Source of the DNA: Neosynechococcus sphagnicola sy1
GTDB lineage: Bacteria > Cyanobacteriota > Cyanobacteriia > Neosynechococcales > Neosynechococcaceae
Reading direction: 5' to 3'
DNA length: 64,000 nucleotides
Assembly (NCBI RefSeq): GCF_000775285.1
Contig: NZ_JJML01000001.1
Location: 62,001 to 126,000, forward strand
Of this stretch, positions 20,661 through 29,593 are shown in pieces. The translations under genes were made by a program, and so were the position numbers. The notes under the pieces were generated by a model. That model did not search any database. It saw only the letters and a program-made list of their open reading frames with translations, and had not been told where the DNA came from. Each line of letters opens with the position of its first letter. The stretch's first letter is position 1.

Positions 20661-20693
20661 ATACAGTCTGTATCTGATGATAAAAACTGTAAA
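20661..20693 (+). promoter_or_regulatory. Possible operator before psaD
   Basis: Two signals are seen: a perfect dyad ATACAG-T-CTGTAT (20661-20673) and, on the minus strand of 20677-20693, TTTACAGT followed by a weak second half, resembling one half of the RpaB HLR1 site. RpaB is known to control psaD in other cyanobacteria and its gene is in this window. The second half-site is poor, so this is tentative. Confidence 0.3.
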
Positions 20694-20766
20694 GCTTCCT
20701 GACAAAATACTGAGGAGGGCAACCGCTCAGTGGTAGGATGCCGAAGAAACGTTGAGAGTGATATCT

Positions 20767-21186
20767 ATGGCAGAAACCCTGACTGGACAACCTCCTTTGT
20801 TTGGTGGTAGCACAGGTGGCCTATTGACAAATGCAGATGTTGAAGAAAAGTACGCCATCACCTGGACTAGCCCCAAAGCACAAGTATTTGAAATGCCCAC
20901 AGGTGGCGCTGCAACCATGCAGGAAGGCGAGAATCTTCTCCCCTTAGCTCGCAAGGAACAATGCCTCGCCCTGGGAACTCAACTCCGGAAATTTAAGATC
21001 ACTGATTATAAAATTTATCGCATCTTCCCCGGTGGAGATGTGGAGTATCTCCATCCCAAGGATGGCGTCTTCCCTGAGAAAGTAAATGCGGGTCGTGAAT
21101 TTGCTGGTAAGAAGGATCGCAATATTGGTCGGAATCCAGAACCTGTGACCCTGAAATTTAGTGGCAACACACCCTACAGCGCCTAG
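20767..21186 (+). CDS. psaD: Photosystem I reaction centre subunit II (PsaD)
   Basis: Peripheral subunit on the stromal/cytoplasmic side of photosystem I that docks ferredoxin and stabilises PsaC. The 139-residue sequence [20 protein letters not shown]... matches PsaD throughout, including [20 protein letters not shown], the basic patch [14 protein letters not shown], and [20 protein letters not shown]. An in-frame GTG lies 15 bases upstream, but the ATG at 20767 gives the conserved N-terminus. It is followed by a strong terminator and is probably monocistronic. Confidence 0.98.
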   Translation: MAETLTGQPPLFGGSTGGLLTNADVEEKYAITWTSPKAQVFEMPTGGAATMQEGENLLPLARKEQCLALGTQLRKFKITDYKIYRIFPGGDVEYLHPKDGVFPEKVNAGREFAGKKDRNIGRNPEPVTLKFSGNTPYSA

Positions 21187-21221
21187 GGTTGATTCCTAAA
21201 AACTTGAAGCATTGCATTGAT

Positions 21222-21246
21222 AAGGGCAGACACTCTGCCCTTTTTT
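21222..21246 (+). terminator. Rho-independent terminator after psaD
   Basis: Perfect 9-bp stem AAGGGCAGA (21222-21230) and TCTGCCCTT (21234-21242), loop of three, with T continuing to 21246. Confidence 0.9.
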
Positions 21247-21307
21247 CATGGATTGGATTGGTATCCGTCATGAACAGCAGCGATCCGTCGCAAGCGAGGG
21301 TGAAAGC

Positions 21308-22618
21308 ATGGGGATTGGTTGGAGACAGTTCAAGGCATTGATGGGGGGGCTGTTCCTGGCAATCACAGCGCTCCTGCTGCTGGCGGGCTGCCAGCCCTTG
21401 TGGCTCGCAAAGCCGCTAGACACGGGTGTGCTGCACCTGACGCTCTGGCATGGGGTGAATCCACCCCCGAATCGGGATGTGTTGCAACGGTTGGTGGATC
21501 AGTTTAATCGAGAACACCCCACGATTCAGGTCGAGGCGTTGTATGTGGGACAGGCCGATCAGCAATTACCTAAAATTTTGGCGGCGGTCGTCGGCAATGC
21601 CGCCCCCGACCTCCTCTGGTTTGCCCCGATGTTGACGGGACAGTTGTGGGAACTTAATGCGATTGTGCCCCTGGATCAGCAGTTGGCAAACTCGCCGCTG
21701 CGATCGCAAATTGATCCAGCCCTGTTTGCCTCCATGGAGTTGAAGCAACAACTCTGGTCCGTCCCCTTTGGCACCAATAATGTCGGAGTGTTCTATCGCC
21801 CCAGCTTGTTCCAAGCCACAGGGGTGACCCAACTGCCCACCACCTGGGCCGAATTTCGCCAGGTAGCCCGTCAACTCACCCGTGATACCAATGGCGATGG
21901 TCGCGTCGATCAACATGGAATCCTCCTGCCCTTGGGCAAGGGAGAATGGACAGTGTTTACCTGGTTGCCCTTTCTCTGGAGTGCCCACGGAGAGTTGCTG
22001 GCGGGGGGGCTACCCCAATTAGTCAATCCAGGGGCGATCGCAGCTCTCGGGTTCTGGCAAGATCTGATCCAAGACGGTTCCGCTATCCTTTCCCAGCCGG
22101 AACGGGGCTACGAATTGGATAGCTTTTTAGCGGGTAAGGTGGCCATGCAACTCTCCGGCCCTTGGACCTTGGGGCAACTTCAGTCCACCGGGGTTGATTT
22201 TGGGGTGTTGCCAATTCCGTTTGACGTTGCCCCAGCAACCGCCGTAGGAGGTGAAAATTTGTTTATTCTCAAAACTACCCCTGTGCGGGAGCAAGCCGCC
22301 TGGCAGTTTGCCGAGTATGTCCTCAGTGAAGGGTTTCAAACCCAGTGGGCGATCCAAACTGGGTATTTGCCCGTGAATCTTAAGTCCCGCCAGAGTGCTG
22401 ACTATCAAGCATTTGTGACTCAGCAACCCGCCGTTAGGGTATTTTTAAACCAGGCAACCCATGGGCGATCTCGACCGATTGCACCGGGGTACAACCGCAT
22501 TTCCGAAAACCTGGGACGGGCGATTGAAGCCACCCTCCTGAACCAAACCACACCCGAAGCTGCATTAGAATCAGCACAGCAACGACTGGACTTAATTTTC
22601 AGTTCACCCAGCTTCTAG
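21308..22618 (+). CDS. ABC transporter sugar-binding lipoprotein (family 1)
   Basis: Extracellular solute-binding protein, probably for a sugar or oligosaccharide. The ATG at 21308 begins a lipoprotein signal: MGIGWRQFKALMGG, a hydrophobic stretch and the lipobox LLAGC. The mature part has LTLWHGVNPPPNRDVLQRLV, FNREHPTIQVEALYVG, WSVPFGTNNVGVFYRP and the late FLAGKVAMQLSGPWTL, all typical of MalE/UgpB-like proteins; total 436 residues. A longer frame begins at 21248 but would put about 20 odd residues before the signal peptide. No permease or ATPase genes lie next to it, so its partners are elsewhere and the substrate is unknown. Confidence 0.88.
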   Translation: MGIGWRQFKALMGGLFLAITALLLLAGCQPLWLAKPLDTGVLHLTLWHGVNPPPNRDVLQRLVDQFNREHPTIQVEALYVGQADQQLPKILAAVVGNAAPDLLWFAPMLTGQLWELNAIVPLDQQLANSPLRSQIDPALFASMELKQQLWSVPFGTNNVGVFYRPSLFQATGVTQLPTTWAEFRQVARQLTRDTNGDGRVDQHGILLPLGKGEWTVFTWLPFLWSAHGELLAGGLPQLVNPGAIAALGFWQDLIQDGSAILSQPERGYELDSFLAGKVAMQLSGPWTLGQLQSTGVDFGVLPIPFDVAPATAVGGENLFILKTTPVREQAAWQFAEYVLSEGFQTQWAIQTGYLPVNLKSRQSADYQAFVTQQPAVRVFLNQATHGRSRPIAPGYNRISENLGRAIEATLLNQTTPEAALESAQQRLDLIFSSPSF

Positions 22619-22979
22619 ATAGTGCGATCTCAGGGCAATGAACGCTGGGAAAAAACGAAATCACAAAACATTACTCGTTGGATCCAGTCCCCCAGAGTTG
22701 GCGGTGTATGATTAGACTAATCCTGGATAGATAGGCTAGAGTAAATGGCAGAAATCTGTTGAGGTTTTCTCGACTGTTAACTCGCTGATGGAATGCGATT
22801 CTCCAGGCTGTCTGGAGATTGTGCCCCCGAACTGGCGTCATCATGCAAGGGCTTGTTACCTTATGTGCCTAGTCAGTTGTTAATTCGCCACCTCATCGCC
22901 AGCGCTCTGATCCACTGTGATTGCAGAACCCATTGCCCCTGAATTCCAACTTTTTATTCGCCATTTGTTAAATTTCTAG
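22619..22979. other. infC leader region
   Basis: A 361-base non-coding stretch before infC. A clean hairpin TCTCCAG/CTGGAGA (22800-22806 and 22812-22818, five-base loop) lies about 160 bases before the start codon and may shape the leader RNA. infC is often autoregulated, but here the start is an ordinary ATG. No RNA gene recognised. Confidence 0.35.
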
Positions 22980-23513
22980 ATGTCTGTGATTGAAAGAAAA
23001 CCAAACCGCGATCTACCTGCTATCAACGGTAATATTCGTTTCCCTAAAGTTCGAGTCATTGATACCGAAGGTGGACAGTTAGGAATCATGCCTCCCCGTG
23101 AAGCCCAGCGACTCGCGGAGGAAAAGGAGCTGGATTTGGTGCTGATCAGCGACAAGGCTGATCCGCCGGTTTGTCGGATCACTGATTATGGCAAGTACAA
23201 ATTTGAGCAAGAAAAGAAAGCACGGGAAGCCAAGAAGAAGCAGCATACCGCTGATGTCAAAGAAGTGAAGATGCGTTACAAGATTGAGGAACATGACTAC
23301 AATGTTCGCATTAACCAGGCAGAGCGATTTTTAAAAGCTGGGGATAAGGTCAAGGCAACTATCACGTTTCGAGGCCGGGAAGTTCAGCACAGTGACTTAG
23401 CCGAGGAGCTGCTGAAACGCATGGCCACGGATCTCAAAGATCTGGCAGATGTACAACAGGCTCCCAAGAAAGAAGGACGCAATATGATGATGATGCTTAC
23501 CCCGAAGAAGTAG
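22980..23513 (+). CDS. infC: Translation initiation factor IF-3
   Basis: Binds the 30S subunit, keeps it apart from 50S and proofreads the start codon. The 177 residues contain the N-domain ([40 protein letters not shown]), the lysine-rich linker [17 protein letters not shown] and the C-domain ([14 protein letters not shown], ending [16 protein letters not shown]). Unlike the E. coli gene it starts at ATG, not AUU. Its last 17 bases overlap the 3-prime end of a gene on the other strand. Confidence 0.97.
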   Translation: MSVIERKPNRDLPAINGNIRFPKVRVIDTEGGQLGIMPPREAQRLAEEKELDLVLISDKADPPVCRITDYGKYKFEQEKKAREAKKKQHTADVKEVKMRYKIEEHDYNVRINQAERFLKAGDKVKATITFRGREVQHSDLAEELLKRMATDLKDLADVQQAPKKEGRNMMMMLTPKK

Positions 23514-24324
23514 CAGCAATCAACATTTGAATTTGACGCAGCCCCAGTTGCTGGATGTTCTCTAAAACAATTGCCGCCCCTGCTGCTTGCAAAATAGCCC
23601 CATAGTCAGCACGGGTTACTGCGCTTTCCTGAACGTGGGGTGGTAAGATCCCTACGCCGATCCAACAACGTTCTGGATGGAGTTCCCGTGCTTGATTAAT
23701 GGTGTACAGATCCGCAACGGTATCTCCAGCGAACAAGACCGGGAGTAAGGGTTCGACCCCAGCGCGTTGCTCCAGCTGATGCACTGTCGTCAACAAGCCT
23801 GTCGGATCAGGCTTACCTGGAGCATCCTCCATGGCAATCAGCACTGGCTGCACAAGGCCCAAGCGTTTTTCTAAAACATAGGTGGCAGACCCACGGGTGG
23901 CACCACTGAAAAAGCCCCAAGGAATGCTAGCTGCCCTCAAGCTTTCCAGATAGGAAGGCTCCAGCAACAGCGGCTCCTGGGTAATATAGCCAGTCCAGTT
24001 TTGGGGATCTGGGCCTCGATACCGGGACTGGAAGAACGCCACCATCTGCTCGTAATTGAGATTGAGTTGGTTTCGCAGGTGTCCCTGCTGCTCAAAGTAG
24101 CGGGCTGTCAGTTCTAGGGAAGCCTGCCAGTCGTTGTTCCACACTCCCTCTGTCTTCAGGGCATCAATTTCAGCAGCGGAGGGACGGTAGGCTCCTGCTG
24201 TAAAGTGTTCCACGGTATCGGCAAGGGCACGACGGTAGGAACCGCCGACATCTCGCACGACACCGTCAATGTCAAATACAACCAGGGCGCGAACGGCGGT
24301 GATTCGTGGCATTTCAGGAGTCAT
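23497..24324 (-). CDS. HAD-superfamily hydrolase (TIGR01548-like)
   Basis: Predicted phosphatase of about 275 residues. The nucleophile motif is [19 protein letters not shown], with the second aspartate two residues on; the middle shows [20 protein letters not shown] (motif II region), and the C-terminal [10 protein letters not shown] gives the acidic motif. The layout fits the cyanobacterial HAD-IA hypothetical family sometimes found near histidine biosynthesis. The frame is open to 24477, but [18 protein letters not shown] at 24324 is the sensible start, since the longer form would overlap ycf65 on the other strand. The 3-prime end overlaps infC by 17 bases. Substrate unknown. Confidence 0.82.
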   Translation of the reverse strand: MTPEMPRITAVRALVVFDIDGVVRDVGGSYRRALADTVEHFTAGAYRPSAAEIDALKTEGVWNNDWQASLELTARYFEQQGHLRNQLNLNYEQMVAFFQSRYRGPDPQNWTGYITQEPLLLEPSYLESLRAASIPWGFFSGATRGSATYVLEKRLGLVQPVLIAMEDAPGKPDPTGLLTTVHQLEQRAGVEPLLPVLFAGDTVADLYTINQARELHPERCWIGVGILPPHVQESAVTRADYGAILQAAGAAIVLENIQQLGLRQIQMLIAATSSG

Positions 24325-24470
24325 TGGGGATGAAAACACGTATCCAGGGCATCTGACGAAAGAATCACAGCTTACCGTATCGTCGGTTTTTTGTCGTCTA
24401 CCAGCGCTGTAGCGTATCATGAGAGATTGTAGAGTTTTTGTGTCAGCCTGAGACAGCCCTGGAGGTGTGA

Positions 24471-24770
24471 TTGTCAAAATTTATTCTTAAAGTTCTCTGG
24501 CTGGAAGAGAATGTTGCGATCGCGGTGGATCAAGTGGTCGGCAAAGGCACCAGTCCCCTGACCTCGTACTTTTTCTGGCCACGCAATGATGCCTGGGAAC
24601 AACTCAAAAACGAGCTGGAGGCAAAGCATTGGATTGCAGAGGCTGATCGCATTGAATTGCTGAATAAGGGAACGGAAGTGATTAACTACTGGCAAGAAGA
24701 AGGTCGTAAGAAATCAATGGCAGAGGCCCAGTCGAAGTTCCCGGAAGTGACGTTCACGGGGAGCGCCTGA
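24471..24770 (+). CDS. ycf65: Ycf65 / PSRP-3 ribosome-associated protein
   Basis: Small protein of the 30S subunit known from cyanobacteria and chloroplasts. The 99 residues match the family along the full length: [50 protein letters not shown], and the end [13 protein letters not shown]. Translation starts at TTG (24471), supported by the ribosome-binding site GGAGGTG five bases before it. It is divergent from the HAD gene, with starts about 150 bases apart. Confidence 0.96.
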   Translation: MSKFILKVLWLEENVAIAVDQVVGKGTSPLTSYFFWPRNDAWEQLKNELEAKHWIAEADRIELLNKGTEVINYWQEEGRKKSMAEAQSKFPEVTFTGSA

Positions 24771-24790
24771 TACTTAAAGCAATTGCTGGC

Positions 24791-25429
24791 CTAACGTCCT
24801 AGATTGTGCAAAGCCGTAATTGCGGCAGCACATTCCTGGGTCACCGATTCCAGCGCTGCTCGTTCCAGTGAAGGTGGCGGAGCAATGGGTTGACCAATGC
24901 GAACCGTCACCGGCACGGGTCGGGGGAATCGTTGACCCCGCCGCAGAATTTTCTGAGTTCCCCAAAGACTGACGGGTAGCAAGGGAGCCTGAGCCTTGGC
25001 AGCAATCCAAGCCGCTCCTGGCTTGGGGTCTATAATCTCACCATCGGCGGTGCGGGTGCCCGTCAAAAACACCCCAACGGCCCAGCCATTTTCCAGCATC
25101 GCCAAGGCTGCTCGAATCGCTCCGCGATCGCCCGTTCCCCGCTTCACCGGATAGGCACCATAAAGCTGAATTGCCTGACCCAAAATCGGCACCTGAAACA
25201 ACTCTGCCTTGGCCATAAAAGCAACTGGCCGCCCCACACAATTGGAAACCATTGGGGGGTCAAAATCACTGGCATGATTACTCACCACAATCAGCGGCCC
25301 TTGCTGGGGAACCTGTTCCGCCCCATAGAGGCGTCCCCGAAAGTACAGATGCAGCATCGGACTCACCACTGACCACTTAAACAAGTGGTAGAGCATGAGG
25401 CTAATTCGAGGTTCCCGGCTCCTAGGCAT
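24791..25429 (-). CDS. plsC: 1-acyl-glycerol-3-phosphate acyltransferase (PlsC)
   Basis: Adds the second acyl chain to make phosphatidic acid at the membrane. Of 212 residues, the catalytic HX4D motif is in SNHASDFDPP, and the second block, normally FPEGTR, reads FLTGTRTADG, a common variant that keeps the G-T-R. PLLPVSLWGTQ is the fourth block. It is the last gene of the minus-strand cluster, 17 bases after fabD, consistent with one lipid-synthesis operon. Confidence 0.92.
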   Translation of the reverse strand: MPRSREPRISLMLYHLFKWSVVSPMLHLYFRGRLYGAEQVPQQGPLIVVSNHASDFDPPMVSNCVGRPVAFMAKAELFQVPILGQAIQLYGAYPVKRGTGDRGAIRAALAMLENGWAVGVFLTGTRTADGEIIDPKPGAAWIAAKAQAPLLPVSLWGTQKILRRGQRFPRPVPVTVRIGQPIAPPPSLERAALESVTQECAAAITALHNLGR

Positions 25430-25446
25430 GGGCGATCTCAGCCAGG

Positions 25447-26352
25447 TTAGGCGGAGACCAGGGCAGCTGCTCTGGATTCCAGATCAGCCATCCCTTGGAT
25501 ATTTTCCATCAACAACTGGGGGCAGGTGCGTTTGACCAAACCAGTCAATACCTTCCCAGGGCCAATTTCTACCACCCGTTCGATCCCTTCCACGGGCAGC
25601 CGCAGCGAGGTTTCATGCCAACGCACTGAGCCAGTCATCTGCTGCATCAAGCGTTCCTTCAAGGTCACAGCTTCTAGGGTGGGGACAGGCTCCACATTGG
25701 ATAACACCGGCACCTGGGCATCGGTGAAGGGAGCTGCGGCTAACCGTTGGTGGAATTCTTGAGCCGCCCCTGCCATCAAGGGGGAGTGAAAAGCGCCACT
25801 GACGTTCAGGCGCACTGCCCGCTTCACCTTTACCTGGGACAGCACCCCTGCGACAGCCTCCTCGGTGCCAGAGATCACGACTTGGCTTTCATGGTTGTCA
25901 TTGGCTAAGACCACGTCGGGGGTCTGGCGAATTTGCGCCTCAAGTTGTCCCCGATCGAAACCAATGAGAGCACACATAATGCCCCCAGAGGCACTATCCA
26001 TGAGTTCAGCCCGACGTTTGACCAGTCGTAGACCCACCTCAAACTCAAAAACGTGAGCGGCATACAGGGCCACGTATTCCCCTAGGCTATGGCCCGCTAG
26101 GAGATCCGGTTGTTCCCCCTGCTGTTGCAGAAGATCGACCAGAATGCTGGAAACGACATACAAACAGGGTTGGGTATAAAGGGTGCGCGACAGCAGCGCA
26201 TCTTCGCCCCGGCAGAGATCCGGCACTGCCCATCCCAGAATTGCTTCAGCTTGTTGGAACTTCTCTCGAGCGGTGGGCAGATCTAGGAGATCCATTCCCA
26301 TGCCGACAGACTGAGATCCCTGACCCGGAAACACCCATGCTGTTTTAGCCAT
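25447..26352 (-). CDS. fabD: Malonyl-CoA:ACP transacylase
   Basis: Loads malonyl groups on acyl carrier protein for fatty acid elongation. The 301 residues begin MAKTAWVFPGQGSQSVGMG, carry the nucleophile serine in LLAGHSLGEYVALYAA, the glutamine/arginine region LVKRRAELMDSASGG and the histidine in GAFHSPLM. A longer frame to 26424 exists but the MAKTAWVF start is the family standard. Lies between fabH (119 bases upstream) and plsC. Confidence 0.96.
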   Translation of the reverse strand: MAKTAWVFPGQGSQSVGMGMDLLDLPTAREKFQQAEAILGWAVPDLCRGEDALLSRTLYTQPCLYVVSSILVDLLQQQGEQPDLLAGHSLGEYVALYAAHVFEFEVGLRLVKRRAELMDSASGGIMCALIGFDRGQLEAQIRQTPDVVLANDNHESQVVISGTEEAVAGVLSQVKVKRAVRLNVSGAFHSPLMAGAAQEFHQRLAAAPFTDAQVPVLSNVEPVPTLEAVTLKERLMQQMTGSVRWHETSLRLPVEGIERVVEIGPGKVLTGLVKRTCPQLLMENIQGMADLESRAAALVSA

Positions 26353-26471
26353 TGTTTGAATACACTCCTCAAAATTACGATCTGAAATCAATGCGAATGA
26401 TAGAACCGGTCTGTTTGATCTCATTTAATCTGGTTTTGACCCCAGAATCACCGATGTCTTGTCCAGAAAAC

Positions 26472-27503
26472 TCAACGCCCCCATTGAAAAATTGCGGCTC
26501 CCCAGGTAAGCCCAGCCCCAAATCCAGCCACCGCAATGGTATCGCCACAGCCCACTTGACCCTGGCGAACCTTTGCATCCAGGGCGAGGGGAATGGAAGC
26601 GGCGGAGGTATTGCCGTAGTGGGCTAGATTACTAATTACCTTCTCTGGAGGTATCTGGAGTCGTTGGGCAACGGCATCAAGAATCCGCTGGTTGGCTTGA
26701 TGGAGCACGAACCAGTCGATCTGCTCAACCCTTAACCCCGCCCGAAACAAGGCTTTCTCGATCACTTCGGGGACGCGCTTGACCGCAAACCGATAGACCT
26801 CTTGGCCATTCATGGTAATCGGATGAAACCTGCCGTGGGCGACGCTGATCTCAGGCGTTAAATCCTGAGGCTGAGCCTGGTAGGCCAGGTTTAAGTAGTG
26901 ATTCTGGGTGCCGTCACTGCGTAATTCAAACCCCAGTAAGCGATCGCGATCATTCGCTTGCAGGACAACGGCTCCGGCCCCATCCCCGAATAAAATACAG
27001 GTGCGGCGGTCGGACCAGTCTACCCAGCGGGAGAGCATATCGGCCCCAATCAGTAAGATATTGCGATAAACCCCGGTGCGGATAAACTGAGCCGCTGTCA
27101 CCAAGCCAAAGACGAATCCAGAGCAGGCGGCTGTCATATCAAAGGCCACCGCATTACTCGCCCCCAAGGCTGCCTGAATTTGGCAAGCACTGCCAAATAA
27201 ATCATCCGGGGTTGAGGTGGCAAGGACGATTAAATCTAACTCCGATGGTTGTAGCCCTGCCATGGTTAAAGCAGCCTGGGCTGCTTGGGTGCTGATATCG
27301 GTTAAGGAGGTATGGGCATCGGCGAGGTGGCGATCGCAGATGCCTGTCCGAGAGCGAATCCACTCATCGGAGGTGTCAACAAACTGGCTCATCTGGTCGT
27401 TACTCAGGGAAGGTGCAGGGGCGGCTGCCCCTATTCCCGTAACGGCCAGACCCAAAAACGGCGATGGAGTCAAGACAGAGGGGGGGACTGCATCGCTGCT
27501 CAC
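26472..27503 (-). CDS. fabH: 3-oxoacyl-ACP synthase III
   Basis: Condenses acetyl-CoA with malonyl-ACP to start fatty acid synthesis. The catalytic triad is visible: Cys in FDMTAACSGFVFGL, His in DWFVLHQANQRI and Asn in NLAHYGNTSAASIP. Also typical are DTSDEWIRSRTGI and LFGDGAGAVVL. At 343 residues it has a slightly long N-terminus (about 18 residues before LAVTGIG), so an internal start is possible. Its start overlaps the plsX stop by four bases, showing translational coupling. Confidence 0.95.
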   Translation of the reverse strand: MSSDAVPPSVLTPSPFLGLAVTGIGAAAPAPSLSNDQMSQFVDTSDEWIRSRTGICDRHLADAHTSLTDISTQAAQAALTMAGLQPSELDLIVLATSTPDDLFGSACQIQAALGASNAVAFDMTAACSGFVFGLVTAAQFIRTGVYRNILLIGADMLSRWVDWSDRRTCILFGDGAGAVVLQANDRDRLLGFELRSDGTQNHYLNLAYQAQPQDLTPEISVAHGRFHPITMNGQEVYRFAVKRVPEVIEKALFRAGLRVEQIDWFVLHQANQRILDAVAQRLQIPPEKVISNLAHYGNTSAASIPLALDAKVRQGQVGCGDTIAVAGFGAGLTWGAAIFQWGR

Positions 27504-28549
27504 TCCTCACCCCTTGCATCGCTGCTGACCGTCCCTTGGGGAGTGTGGGGGTCGGAGGCCTGAATTCGCTCCAAGACCCGGTTATCAACGGCCTCTTTGG
27601 CGAGTCGGATGGCGTTGAAGATTGAGGGTGCCTGGGAACTCCCATGGCTGATAATGCAAATCCCTGCGACGCCGAGCAATAGCCCCCCGCCATGCTCGGC
27701 GTGGTCAATTCGTTGCTTGATGCGCCGGAGGTTGGGTTTGAGTAAGGTGGTTCCAAGTTTACCGTGGAGCCCCTGGGGCAATTCCTCCCGGAGGATTTGT
27801 AAGACGACACTGCCCACGGCTTCAGCAAACTTCAGCAGCACATTGCCAACAAAGCCATCGCAGACAATGACATCGAACTGACCTGAGAGCACATCTCGCC
27901 CCTCGGCATTGCCAATAAAGGGAATCACCGGGTTGTCCTGGAGCAGCTGATGGGTGCGGATCGCTAGGTCGTTGCCTTTACAGGCTTCTTCCCCAATATT
28001 TAGTAACCCCACCTTCGGGTCAGCGACACCCAGGACATATTGGGAATAGACACTGCCCATGAGGGCAAACTGCTCTAAAAATTTGGGGCGGCAATCCACA
28101 TTGGCCCCCACATCCAGAATCATCACGGCCTTGCCTGCAATCAAAGTTGGCAAGACAACGGCGATCGCAGGTCGGTCAATGCCAGACAACCGTCCCAAGC
28201 GTAACAGCGCCGCAGCCATAGCTGCCCCCGAATGACCCGCAGAGACAACAGCGTCGGCCTGTTGCTGCCTCACCAAATTCATGGCCACATTAATAGAGGC
28301 TTGGGGCTTTCGCTTCAAGCCAGTCAACGGCTCCTCGTGCATTTCAATGGTTCCTTCTGCAGGAACAATGCGCAGGGCAGCAACGTTGGCCTGGGGTGGT
28401 AAACTGGCCTGGATCTGCTGGGGATCGCCCACCAGTAGGATATCCACATCCAGTTCTTCCCGTGCCCGTAGCGCTCCCGCCACTACTTCAGCCGGGGCAT
28501 GATCCCCGCCCATTGCATCGATCGCAATCCGCGCCCTGGTTGATTTCAT
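27500..28549 (-). CDS. plsX: Phosphate acyltransferase PlsX
   Basis: Makes acyl-phosphate from acyl-ACP, linking fatty acid and phospholipid synthesis. The opening ARIAIDAMGGDHAPAEVVAG is diagnostic; SAGHSGAAMAAALLRLGRL and the NIGEEACKGNDL motif follow. The 349-residue length is normal. It heads the plsX-fabH-fabD-plsC series and overlaps fabH by four bases. It lies 101 bases after rpaB on the same strand. Confidence 0.96.
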   Translation of the reverse strand: MKSTRARIAIDAMGGDHAPAEVVAGALRAREELDVDILLVGDPQQIQASLPPQANVAALRIVPAEGTIEMHEEPLTGLKRKPQASINVAMNLVRQQQADAVVSAGHSGAAMAAALLRLGRLSGIDRPAIAVVLPTLIAGKAVMILDVGANVDCRPKFLEQFALMGSVYSQYVLGVADPKVGLLNIGEEACKGNDLAIRTHQLLQDNPVIPFIGNAEGRDVLSGQFDVIVCDGFVGNVLLKFAEAVGSVVLQILREELPQGLHGKLGTTLLKPNLRRIKQRIDHAEHGGGLLLGVAGICIISHGSSQAPSIFNAIRLAKEAVDNRVLERIQASDPHTPQGTVSSDARGEE

Positions 28550-28650
28550 TGAGTAATCTTAATAGAAACCTAAGAAATTTTACCAGATGCGCCTCACCGG
28601 AATCAGCTTCTCCCCAATCTCGGCGATCGCAGTTGCCCCCCAGACAGGGG

Positions 28651-29397
28651 TTATTCGTTCTTTTCCCCTGGCTCAATAATTCGCTGGAACATATAGCCAG
28701 TCCCCCGCGCCGTCAAAATCAACTCCGGATTGCTGGGATCGTCTTCTAACTTGGCCCGCAAGCGAGAGATGTGAACGTCAACTACCCGAGTATCCACATG
28801 GCGCTCAGGGGTGTAGCCCCAAACCTCTTGGAGGATTTCAGCGCGGGAATAGGGCTCTCCCGAACGACTCACCAGCAATTCCAGCAAACTAAACTCCATG
28901 CCAGTCAGGCGGATGCGCTCATCCCCCTTATAGACTTGGCGTTTATTGGTATCAATGCGGAGGCTGCTAACATGGATCACCCCAGAGCTTGGAATTCCCG
29001 TACTCCCCGTCTTTTCTACACGCCGGAGTACCGAGCGAATCCGGGCTTCCAGTTCCTTGGGGGAAAAGGGCTTGACAACATAGTCATCGGCTCCTAACTC
29101 AAGACCGGTGATGCGATCGGCAACATCTCCCAGGGCCGTCAGCATGATGATAGGGACATCCGATTCTTTGCGTAATTCTTGACAGACTCCGTACCCATCC
29201 AGCTTCGGCATCATCACATCCAGCACCACTAAATTCGGTGAGGTTTTGCGAAAAGTTTCTAAGGCTTCTTCACCATCTGCTGCGGTCACCACATCGTAGC
29301 CAATCATCGACAGACGAGTTTCTAGAATCCGACGAATGCTTGCTTCATCATCGACGACTAGAATTTTCTCCTTGTGATTTTCCAATGGACTCAACAC
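28651..29397 (-). CDS. rpaB: OmpR-type response regulator RpaB (Ycf27)
   Basis: Master regulator of light-stress and photosynthesis genes, binding HLR1 sites. The receiver domain has D16-D17, phospho-acceptor Asp60 in VVLDVMMPKLDGYG, and the lysine in DDYVVKPFSPKELEARI; the C-terminal winged helix has SLLELLVSRSGEPYSRAEIL and DTRVVDVHISRLRAKLEDD. The match to cyanobacterial RpaB is very close along 248 residues. The plsX-fab series follows, so it may be co-transcribed. The extended, variable linker between the domains (about 130-145) is normal. Confidence 0.95.
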   Translation of the reverse strand: MLSPLENHKEKILVVDDEASIRRILETRLSMIGYDVVTAADGEEALETFRKTSPNLVVLDVMMPKLDGYGVCQELRKESDVPIIMLTALGDVADRITGLELGADDYVVKPFSPKELEARIRSVLRRVEKTGSTGIPSSGVIHVSSLRIDTNKRQVYKGDERIRLTGMEFSLLELLVSRSGEPYSRAEILQEVWGYTPERHVDTRVVDVHISRLRAKLEDDPSNPELILTARGTGYMFQRIIEPGEKNE

Positions 29398-29593
29398 TCC
29401 TTCCTGGGAATTCGAGATAGTTATTTTTGTTCTGGGAGACCAAGATACTCGTTAAACCTGCTCAATCTTGCAGAGATTAAGGCTTTTATGATCAGGTAAA
29501 TTGCGGCATATTCTTTACAGTTTATAATCTCATTGACACCCAGCTTAAAGTTTTTAATTCTTAAGATCTCTGTAATCATTGAACCCCGTCAGG

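Noticed and set aside
24325-24477. Longer N-terminus for the HAD hydrolase
   Set aside because: It would overlap the ycf65 start on the other strand and adds residues without family features.
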